This document shows positions 40,659-49,716 of a stretch of DNA of 64,000 nt, one piece after another. A model generated the notes under the pieces. It searched no databases. It worked only from the letters and a program-made list of their open reading frames with translations, and was not told the origin of the DNA. Source of the DNA: Rhynchopus sp. YZ270_cl-10 (taxonomy: Eukaryota; Euglenozoa; Diplonemea; Diplonemida; Diplonemidae); NCBI GenBank assembly GCA_964035575.1, contig OZ037840.1:1116001-1180000 (forward strand). The letters run 5' to 3'. The position numbers and the translations under genes were made by a program. Within the stretch, counting starts at the first letter, position 1, and the number at the start of each line of letters is the position of its first letter.

Positions 40659-41089
40659 CATGGATGTCCAAAGTACTTGAAGTATATCAAGTACTTGATC
40701 CCCCAAAAAACCCAATACTTGATACTTGAAGTACTTGACACCCTATTTTTTTTTTCTAGTACTTTTTTACTTGTTCTCCCTCTGTCAAGTACTTTTTTCA
40801 CAAAAAAAACATCAAGTACTTGCTCAAGTACAAAAAAAAGTGGGTACTTGATCAAGTACTTGACGTTTTTTTTTGCGAAAACAAGTACTTGACAGACCCT
40901 GTCAGAGGGTAAAAAAGTAAAAAAGTACGAGAAAAAAAAATAGGGTATCAAGTACTTGATTTATGTTAAGTACTTGATCAATCTTCAAGTACTTGGCTGT
41001 CATTTTGAGAGGGAAAAAAGGGGGGGTCAAGTACTTCTAGTGCCATAAAAAATCCGAAAAAAGTACTTCAAGTACTTTGGACATCCATG
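40659..41089. mobile_element. Foldback element rich in CAAGTACTTG palindromes
   Basis: Ends: CATGGATGTCCAAAGTACTT and its complement AAGTACTTTGGACATCCATG. About 431 bp with ~15 copies of AAGTACTT or CAAGTACTTG. A lone right end occurs at 47311-47341 (ACTTTAGGACATCCATG), where it abuts a fragment of the 18704-type repeat. Bounded by TATAC-like words, a possible target duplication. Confidence 0.8.
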
Positions 41090-41091
41090 TA

Positions 41092-41781
41092 TACCTACCC
41101 CCCCCCGTGCATAAGTCCGACCCCCATGACCCGTGCATAAGTCCGATGACCCGTGTATAAGTCCGGGAAGATTTGGGTTCAGGATCGGACTTATGCACAG
41201 GCCGACTTATACACCGGTTTTGTGTACTGGTGGTGGAGGAAAATTTTTTTTGGGGCGTTTTCCCGCTCGCGAAGCGAGCGGGGAAAATTTTTAAGGTGTT
41301 TTTCCGCGAGCGAAGCGAGCGCAATTTTATTTTTATTTTTTGGCGGTGTATTCACCAGGGATCATCTTCACGCTTCTCATGTCAAAACATCATCCTCACA
41401 ATTCTCAAAGATGTGAACCTGTTACTGCAACATTGTGGAAGACTTTGCACCCCAAACACCCTCAACAGCCAAAAGGTGCCCTTGTTGCTGGGAGTTGGTT
41501 CTCATGTTTGATACCTCATTCCTGTTTGGCCTGCGGCGTTGTACCGAAGGTGCACGACTACAGGGTCTGGTGGTGAATTTTGCGGTGTCACATTCCCTCA
41601 TGTGGGTCACTCACACTGAGGTCATGTGCCACTGCATGGGTCTGGGTACCTGGGTGCACAAAACCGGTGTATAAGTCCGATACCCGTGCATAAGTCCGAA
41701 ACCCCGTGTATAAGTCCGAGGGCCCTCAGCCCCCCCAAAAATCGGACTTATACGCAGACTTATGCACGGGGGGGGGTAGGT
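41092..41781. mobile_element. GTGCATAAGTCCG foldback element, copy 2
   Basis: A complete-looking copy with ends ACCTACCCCCCCCCGTGCAT and the complement ATGCACGGGGGGGGGTAGGT. Interior as in 23498-24146, including CCGCTCGCGAAGCGAGCGGG and CGCGAGCGAAGCGAGCGC hairpins. It lies two to three bases from the end of the preceding foldback element. Confidence 0.8.
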
Positions 41782-41837
41782 ACAGAGTTTACTATATTTT
41801 TTATTTTATTTTTCATTTTGCGCTTTTCTCACTTCAC

Positions 41838-44254
41838 CAGGGCTATCGGTAAGAAGGGGTTTTGGGGGGCATCATATATCATATTTCATATTTCAAAATC
41901 ATATTTCAAAAAAAAAAAAAAAAAAACACGAGTTTACGGGCAAAAACCCATTCCGAGCTTTCGGCCCCGCACGTTGGCGGGGCATCTCCCCTCATATGTG
42001 GATATGTCCGGAAAATTTTCAGGAAAGTGCCGGGCATATACACATCAAAATGGGTCCGGACATATCCACGGGGGGGATAGGTACTTAAAAAATGGAATTG
42101 AAAGCTGTGTTCAAAATCTTTCAATTGCGGCGAGGTACGATCAAAAATTTGCATCTGGGGTCCCTTTACCGGTTGGAAAGTCCCAAAAACCAAAACTCAA
42201 AAGTGGGTCCAGGGATTACGCAGCTCCCCCAAAAATAAAAAAGTACGTATGGATTTTCAACACGTACAATTCTAAGCAAAAACAATTCGCGCTTTGGTTG
42301 AGAAGGGCTGTGAAAGTTCGAAGAACTGGAGAAATCATCAGTCATGGCACTGGCGAAGCCACGGTACGCAACATTTCTTAAAAATCTTTACATAAAATGT
42401 CACTTTCGTCGGTAACTATGGTCTAGTTCCCTAAATATTACTTCCATATTTTGATAAAACGAAAGTTTCTGGCGAAGCCACGGTACGCAACATTTCTAAA
42501 AATTGCGATTAAAATTGCCTACTATGTCACGGGAAGGGTGTACTGCAATCTAGCGCCGCAGGCGCACGGTACGCTACTTTTTCTTTCGCCATGCTGCATG
42601 CTCCTTTTCCGGTAAAATAGAAAATTGTCTCCTACAAATAGAATTCTGTAGGGGGTAGGTGAGAGGTGGGGGCGGAGCCCCACCCCTCACCCTCACCTAC
42701 CCCACCCCAGCCCCAATCCAAAACCCAAATTACCTACGTATGGACACGTATGGATTCCACCTTTTCAAAAACAATTCACGTATGGATTTCCATACGTTCC
42801 ACACGTGGAGCGTAATCTCTGAGTGGGTCCAAAAAACGACTTGGGGTCTAAGGGGTTAACAAAAATTTAAAGTTTAAGGTGTACCTCTGCGAGCGTAGCG
42901 AGCGGAAAATTTTTAAGGTGTACTTCCGCGAGCGAAGCGAGCGGGAAAAAAAATGAAGGTGTACCTCCGCGAGCGAAGCGAGCGGGAAATTTTTTGAAGG
43001 TGTACATTAAACTTTAAACAAGGGGGTACGCCCACTTTTGTCGTCATCCTAAACTACCCGAAATTGAGCCCAATTGCATTTCCGGATTGATTGCGGAAAG
43101 TGGTAAATGAACAACACCAAATACCTACGCCCCCCCGTGCATATGTCCGTGTTGGTCGAGGCTCGGACATATCAGCCAAAATCTGCTTAGCCGTATATAA
43201 TGGCCTGTTTTTGGAGCCACTTTAAAGTGATAAAAAATCCGCCAAAAAAAATGTTGCGACCCCGGAATTTTTTCAGATCGATCCGGAAATTCATATACGC
43301 GCCTTTTCGGGTGAAAATATTACACCCCCGGCCTCTCAAACGTACTTGACCGTGGACAGGTGGATTTTATCGATTTTATGGCCCGGGCACATTCTGAAAA
43401 AAAATATTCTTGGAAAGATAGGGTGCGAAAACGTTCAATTCCGGGGTCGGACGGTCAAAAATATGCATCTGGGGCGAGCGAGTGGGCGGCGGGAGAATGG
43501 GTACTATGTACTGGGTACTATACAGTGTACTTTGTACGGTGAGGAAATCGCCTCTTTGGGTCCAACACAGTGATGTCTCTAAATTAGATTTTTTTTGTCA
43601 AAAGTTGTCGATTTTTTTTTCTTTGGATTTATTTTTGACAAATCTTTCATTTGCGACCATTTTTGTCAACTGGAAACACACTCCACGGTACGCAACTTTT
43701 GGTGGAGCCGACCACTCTTTCTGCACTGAAAATCCCCTGTATTACATGCACAAAGCATTGGAGCCACTTTTTTTTAACTTCTACTCCACTAAAATGGTCG
43801 ATTTTTTTTCCTATGAAACGCGGGGGGCTCGGAAATCCATATACGCCCATTTTCGGGGTGTTTGGAAAATAAGTTCTCACCTGAGGCGGCGGAGAGCAAA
43901 AGTGAAAAAACTGCCGACGTCATTTCAGAATATAATTTTTTTTTATTTTTTTGAAATTTTTTTGGGATTGAAATCAGGGGATCGAAATGAGTTAAATGCG
44001 GGGTCGTAGGCTCAAAAATTTGCATCTGTGGTTTATTAAGTGAACGAGGCCCCGAAGTATACGGCTAAGCAGATTTTGGCTGATATACACATACTCAGTT
44101 CAGGTAGTATACTACAGTGTACAGCGGCAAAAACCCATTCCGAGCTTTCGGTCCGGTACGTTGGCGGGGCATCTCCGCTCATATGTGGCCCGGTAGACCC
44201 ATTCCGAGCTTTCGGTCCGCACGTTGGCGGGGCATCTCTGTTCATATGTGGCCT

Positions 44255-44289
<35 letters not shown>

Positions 44290-44332
44290 GAAAAAAGGCG
44301 ATCATATTTCATATCTCTTACCGATAGCCCTG
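41838..44332. mobile_element. Composite 2.5-kb foldback element with CAGGGCTATCGGTAAGA ends
   Basis: The left end CAGGGCTATCGGTAAGA and CATATTTCATATTTC words are mirrored by GATCATATTTCATATC and TCTTACCGATAGCCCTG at the right. Inside, on both sides, is an ATTCCGAGCTTTCGG block with GTTGGCGGGGCATCTC (41943; 44136; 44200). The middle is filled by other repeats: GCGTACC copies (complement) near 42360, 42480 and 42560, the GGTGTAC array at 42866-43018, and a GTGCATATGTCCG end at 43137. No gene is supported. Confidence 0.65.
42866..43018. repeat. Three-unit array of GAA-loop hairpins with AAGGTGTAC spacers
   Basis: Three ~46-bp units, each AAGGTGTACNTC then GCGAGCGAAGCGAGCGG then A/T. The array is bounded by TTTAAAGTTTAA and TTAAACTTTAAA as inverted ends. 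The first unit has GCGAGCGTAGCGAGCGG, a loop change that keeps the stem. Confidence 0.8.
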
Positions 44333-45087
44333 TCCAGGCCTAATGCTAACTTTGGGGGAGGGGGGAAAAAAGTGAACCAGCGGAAAAAAAAAAAAAAAAA
44401 GCGAAAAAAAATTTTCCCTCTGGGAAGGGGTCCAGGGTTTTCGCTTATTTCCATGAATTTCTCCCCCCCAAAACCGTGAAGATATGTCCAAAAAGGGGTC
44501 AAAAAAAATTTTTTTTTGCGCTCCGCGCGAAAAGGTCCGTTCATTTCGCGTAAATACGTGATGACGTGGGATGGTAACGTGCATCAAGAACCAAACCCGC
44601 CCTTTTCTCACGTTTTCCCACGTCAAGCCGTCGCACTAGGTTCTCTCTTGTAAACGCAACCTTCCCTCAGTACAAGAAGAAACGGCGGTTGACATCAAAA
44701 CTTTCTGGCGAAGCCACGGTACGCAACATTTCAAAAATTGTGACCTAAAACCGAACATTTTTACAGCCAAACTATGGTAGAGGTCTGTGGGCTGCCAGTT
44801 TTTGAGCTGCGCCGCAGGCGCACGGTACGCTACTTTTTTTATTTTTGCCGGCAAGGGGGGCGCATCATTGAGTCCCTGGAACAAGTCTCCATCGTCACCT
44901 CCTGAAGATGCGGGCAGGCGCCCACATCTCCAGGACCAAGGTACCCACGGCATACCACAGGCAGAGAATCCCCCCAGCCCAAAAAACCCCCATTTTAAGG
45001 GTGAACCAGCGAACCAGCGGATAAAAAAAAAAAATAATAAATAAAAGTGAACCAGCGAACCAGCGGATAGCATTAGGCCTGGCCCTG
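44328..45087. mobile_element. Foldback element with AGGCCTAATGCTA ends
   Basis: Left CCCTGTCCAGGCCTAATGCT, right AGCATTAGGCCTGGCCCTG. The direct word GTGAACCAGCG occurs near both ends (44373; 45001; 45048). The interior includes a complement GCGTACC copy at 44706-44730 and GCGCCGCAGGCGC at 44808. The same AGGCCT terminus occurs alone at 12668 and 23470. Confidence 0.65.
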
Positions 45088-45457
45088 TCACTTCACTACG
45101 AAAAAAAAAAAATAGCCCTCCCCTCCACCCTCCCCCCCCTCTACCTTACCTTTCCCTACAGGGGTTGCAGGAAGGTGGTGGTGGTGGGGGGGAAAACCAT
45201 TATTAAATCAGTGTATCGCATCTGTGCCTTTTTTGATGCATTTTGCACGCTTCCGACTTCGCGTCTTCCAACACTCCTCACCTCCCACCCCCTGAACCCT
45301 TTACACCACGGCCCAGTATGAGCAATGACAAGGGTATGACTCAGTTACATGAAGACCAAATAATGGCAAGACTCCTGTCAAATGACGGAACCTAACTCCA
45401 TTCAGCACAGATAAACAGTGTAATGGGGTAGGTATTTGAGCAGGGGTTTTTGTCATT
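45088..45457. other. Gene-free stretch
   Basis: Low-complexity and unique-looking AT-rich DNA. Nothing is recognised. Confidence 0.5.
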
Positions 45458-45589
45458 TACAGTAGGACAAAAAACTTGGTGACCAAAAAAAAATAATTGG
45501 CAACCAAATAATATGGGCAGATTTTGGGGGTTTTGTTGTAATATTGGCGACTTTTTTTGGTCGCCAATATTACTTATTGTCATACTGTA
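45458..45589. mobile_element. Tc1/mariner-type MITE (TACAGTAGGACAA), copy 1
   Basis: Ends TACAGTAGGACAAAAA and TTGTCATACTGTA. An inner hairpin ATATTGGCGAC-T7-GGTCGCCAATAT sits near the right end. TA dinucleotides at the borders. A second copy is at 56702-56826. Confidence 0.8.
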
Positions 45590-45825
45590 TTTTGTCATTT
45601 ATTTTGTCATGTGGCTCTACATGAGTCATGAGTGGTGACTGGGTCGTGGTGCGGGGTCCCTTCGTATTGTATCGTGTGTGGTGTTTTTTTGGACCACTCG
45701 AGCAGGTTCATCTGGCTTGGAGTTTTGTCTTGCGTTCATTACAGCCCACCTATGCAAAGGGTCAAGGCGACAAGGTTGTTCGTTGCTTGATTGAGCATGT
45801 TTTGTTGTGTGTCCATATTTTTTTC

Positions 45826-45859
45826 AAGATGACTAAGCAGCGAGAGGCTTAGGTTCATC
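45826..45859 (+). promoter_or_regulatory. Conserved motif M1, best hairpin
   Basis: GATGACTAAGCAGCGAGAGG then CTTAGGTTCATC. CTAAGC pairs perfectly with GCTTAG around an eight-base loop. It is followed by CCCTTTTTTTTTTCTTTTTG and GGTGAAG, yet no gene follows for 3.8 kb. Confidence 0.6.
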
Positions 45860-46468
45860 GAAAAACTTTTCCCTTTTTTTTTTCTTTTTGTTCGGTGAAG
45901 TACTCTCTGTCTCCAGGGGTTTGGATAACCCGTGGAGAACCAAGTGCTCGTCTCTCGATTTGTGGGGAAAAGCGCTTTTTCGACTTCTCTTTTTATTTTT
46001 ATTTTTGTTCAAACATAAAGTTTATTTTGTCAGAAAGAAAACAGGGGAGGGTTAACAAATTAGATTACAGAGCCAGCTCATGAGTAGCAAGTCCCTGTGC
46101 CGGCACTCTCTCTCTCTCTCCCTCTCTCGCAATACTTCCCGATTTGAAATGTGCATTTTTCATAGGTGTCTCTGGGGCTTACTTAGACTCATCTGACAAC
46201 GATCTCTCTCCCTTTCTTTTTTGTCTTTTTTTTATATTTTTTGTGCGTGCATGTGAACAACGTGGCGTGCTATCCAGGGATAGTAAAACACAATAAAAAA
46301 ACAAACGAAAAAAGAAAAATACAATGTGCGTGCATCCTTTACTGTTGGTGTCCGAAGTGGGGGTGGGGTATGGGGGTCAGGGGGGGGGGTTTTTCTTTCT
46401 AACCTCGGTCAGACACCCTTTTTTTTTTTTTTGAACACAAATTTGGAAAGAAATGAGGAAAAATTGAC
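45860..46468. other. Gene-free stretch
   Basis: A (CT)n microsatellite at 46108-46128. Nothing else is recognised. Confidence 0.5.
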
Positions 46469-46700
46469 AGTGGAGATTTGCACAAACTGTGGCAACACAA
46501 CCGAGGCAATCTACGCTACTCCAAACAATTTATCAAAAAGCAAATAGTATTATAACGCAAGCACATAAAGTCCACGGCCAACATTGAGTACACACCCTGG
46601 GGGGCGGACCCGCTCAAAAAGAAAGAAAAAGTGGAGATTTTGCACAACTGTGGCAACACAACCGAGGCAATCTACGCTACTCCAAACAATTTATCAAAGA
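46469..46700. repeat. Direct repeat pair of ~68 bp
   Basis: 46469-46536 and 46631-46700 share GTGGAGATTT, GCACAA, TGTGGCAACACAACCGAGG and CTACTCCAAACAATTTATC. A degenerate relative is at 57466-57515. Confidence 0.75.
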
Positions 46701-46750
46701 AAACAAAGAACATTTGGAAGGTGCAACTTTTGTGTAGCTCTCTATCCATC

Positions 46751-46852
46751 ACAGTAAGACAACACCAGAAGGGGTGAAAACTATGATGGATTTTGGGATT
46801 TCAAAACTCTAAGGAGTGTTTTCACCCAACCGATGTTGGTTGTCTTGCTGTA
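46751..46852. mobile_element. MITE with ACAGTAAGACAACA ends
   Basis: Left ACAGTAAGACAACACCAG, right GATGTTGGTTGTCTTGCTGT, with inner GGGTGAAAAC and GTTTTCACCC also complementary. 102 bp. Partial relatives are at 4890-4992 and possibly 56270-56375. Confidence 0.75.
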
Positions 46853-48205
46853 AGTACAAAGCCTAAAGGCGACATTGTGTGCAGCATCCCTATTTAGGTA
46901 GCTGATTTGCCAACACAACAAAAAAGATATTCTTGCCGGCTTTGCTCACAAAACAAAAAACTGAACGACTTTCTGCCCTCTCACCCTCCTCAGTTGCCAT
47001 ATGCCTGATACAAAGTAACGCGCCCTTCCTCTCCAACCCCACGTCTACAAAACTATCAAGCAAAATTAAAACATTTTCAAACACCCTCCTCAGTTGCCAT
47101 ATGCCCAGTTAACCATGCTATATTCCGTTACGTAACAGAGTGGATTGCGAGCTATAATGGCTCAGTACACACTTTTGGTATGAAATGCAAAAAGTATGTT
47201 ATTGAGCATATCCGGGTACATGTTCGCCATGTAGCCTTTCAAAGAAAAAGGGGGGTGGAAAAAGTAAGTACCGAAAAGACCAAGTTTTCAAAAAAAAGGC
47301 AAATCAGAAAAAAGTACTTCAAGTACTTTAGGACATCCATGGTGATTGTCGACACAACAAAAAAAATTTTTTGAACAGAAATACCCATTCCAACTCGTCC
47401 ACAAAGGCTGATTTTTTATGTCACTGTTGTAGACGGTTCACTTTTCATACATTGTCCACCTTCTTGATTGTGAAAAGCTCATTCATCTTTCAAGCTTTTT
47501 CCTTTACCTCCCCCCTCAAAGTCCCCCTCACTTTTGCTTTTGGCGACTTTTTTTTCTTTCTTTTAGGATGCGTGTTTGTAATATGTAATATGTAGATGAG
47601 GTCCGCAAAAGGGGGGGAGGACATGAGTTGTTATGAATCGAGTGTGGAACTGTATTTTTTTTTATAGTTTTCTTCCAACAATGCCATCCCGCCTTCTACC
47701 GTATACAAAAAGCAGAAATTATTGCGGCGGGGCTGAACAATTTCTCAAAAACAAAAAGCAAACTAGTGGAGCCCATTATCGGGTGTCTCACACAGTACCC
47801 CACAATATAATTTTCTCTTGTTTGGGTTTGGGCCCACTAGTCCATGGTCAAACAGAAAAGAAACAGAAAACCCCCCCTGACATCTTGTTCAGGGCTGTTA
47901 CGCTAAATAGGAATGAAAATATCCTATTTTTCATTCCCCCCCGCTTTCCCCTTTTCCCCTTTTCCCCTTTTCCCAAAGAAACATACGTGTGTGCTTTCAG
48001 CAATGAAGCGGCCCCGTTAGTTCTCGTTCCAATCGTTTTGTTTTCAGACATGGTGACCATGTGCCCCTTTTTTGGTATTACAGTGTGCCCATCTTACGCA
48101 AAAAGCATGTAATTTAAGCGTATTCTTTAGCATGTTGCCCGGGTCACATGATTTTTTTTTTTTGCGTAACTCGAATTGATTTCAGGTTTTTTGGGACAAA
48201 ATATT
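46853..48205. other. Gene-free stretch with fragments of other elements
   Basis: 46853-46925 is a diverged copy of the 3' part of the 18704-type terminal repeat (GCGACATTGTG, CAACACAACAAAAA). CCTCCTCAGTTGCCATATGCC is repeated at 46983 and 47083. 47297-47341 is a lone foldback right end. Small frames at 47371-48112 are pyrimidine-driven and unsupported. Confidence 0.55.
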
Positions 48206-48240
48206 TAAGGTACACTGTCACGAGAGGGCTTTATTTCAAG
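48206..48240 (+). promoter_or_regulatory. Conserved motif M2, copy 3
   Basis: AAGGTACACTGTCACGAGAG followed by GGCTTTATTTCAAG. It matches 57064-57101 over almost its full length. Confidence 0.55.
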
Positions 48241-48309
48241 TTAACTACATTGTCTGTCGGTAAACTCCGTTGTTTGGTTTCGGGGTTTTTTTTTGGCCGA
48301 ACTAACAAA

Positions 48310-48425
48310 AAATAAAAACTACTTTCTAGGGTTGAGGATGGCCTCCGTCCATACCGATTAAGTACAAAGCCTTAGGGCGACATTGTGTACAGATCCTACC
48401 TCGGTAGGTGATTGTCGATACAACA
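48310..48425. repeat. Diverged fragment of the 18704-type terminal repeat
   Basis: GGGTTGAGGATGGCCTCCGTCC, then GGGCGACATTGTGTACAGATCC and GGTGATTGTCGATACAACA, parallel to 19076-19172. The fragment stops at an A-rich end. Confidence 0.7.
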
Positions 48426-49716
48426 ATAAAGAAAATATGGCGGTGTATTGTTCACGTGCACACATACAAACACATATCTTTCCAACAATAAATAGGTAAC
48501 TTACATTTTTGCTCTCACGACTGATATGTGAGCCCCGTTTTTATTGTTCCTTCGTGTAGTGACAACGATGTGACAACCCGCCTTCTGTGCGTATGAACAA
48601 AATGGATACACGCGATTCATCCTTTATTCAAAAAAAACCCCCCCGCTCATTTTTGGTATCTCTTTTTTTTTATTTTTTACTTCTGGTACATTTAGTGCAC
48701 CCTATTATACCTTCTATTCAGTAGAATAGTTAGTATATGAAACAATTTACTTCTGAATTTTGAGGAGAATTCCTGACAATAAAAATAAAATAAAATAAAA
48801 TAGAATCATAACGAAGGAGGCAGTAATAATACTAGTGGCGCGGCTACTGGAAGTTTTCCCTTGTGGTCAGACGACACTTTCTTCGCAGGATCATTATGAA
48901 AAAAGAGCTGCGTGGAGTTCACACGAGAAAAAAGCGAGGTGTCTACACGTTGTCAATTTTTCAATTTTTCAAAGAAAAACAAATAATAATATAGTGTACA
49001 CTCTAAGGTGGCTACACTAATACAACCAAGTTTTCAAAATAAAAAAAAAATGAAACGTACATTTCTCGAACTTTTCTACCAAGGTGGTCTGTTCATTGGA
49101 CGCACCCTGAATCATTTTGGTCTGTATTCTTGCCTTACAAACTGTATGCGTACCGCTTCGTGTTTGCATCCACAAAAAAAAACATGTGTATAGTAGAGCT
49201 CATCCTCGGGTGTCTACAACCAAGTTTTCAAAAAAAAAAACTCCCCTCCCACTATCTAAACTATCTAAGAGCATACTGCGCACTGCCCAGACCATCACCG
49301 TGTAGTACCTCTGGCACCACCTAGACACTGTATTGTACTGTGGAGTGTACCCTCGGGTGTCTACAAACGAATGCCGCAAATACAATTTTTAAAAAAATAA
49401 AGAAAAAAAGAAGAAATCGTTTAAAAAAAAATACGGCTGCAATGCTCGAAAAAGGGAAACCAGAAACGAAAACATCAACTGATCTGACTCCTCCTCCCGC
49501 TTGTTTGTATATTTGTCACTCACGTCCCAGCCTTTGCATGAGCTCGACCGAACTGCGTTTTAGCAACGTTTCCACTACTTTTTGTTGTCTTCATCTCTTC
49601 CGTGTAGGGTACGACCTGTAATATGTCCTACCTTACCCAGTCTTATTTCTCCCCATACTTATAACAAATCACACAGGACTCTGTTTTCTTTTGTTTTGTT
49701 TTGTTTTTACACAACG
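48426..49716. other. Gene-free stretch upstream of the gene at 49717
   Basis: CTCGGGTGTCTACAA followed by an A-rich run recurs at 49205 and 49351. A pyrimidine-rich tract of TTTTG units ends a few bases before the ATG at 49717. No M1 or M2 motif is seen in the last kilobase. Confidence 0.5.

Noticed and set aside
45826-45859. Reading motif M1 as tRNA A and B boxes
   Set aside because: The two parts are too close together for internal RNA polymerase III boxes, and the B-box match is poor.
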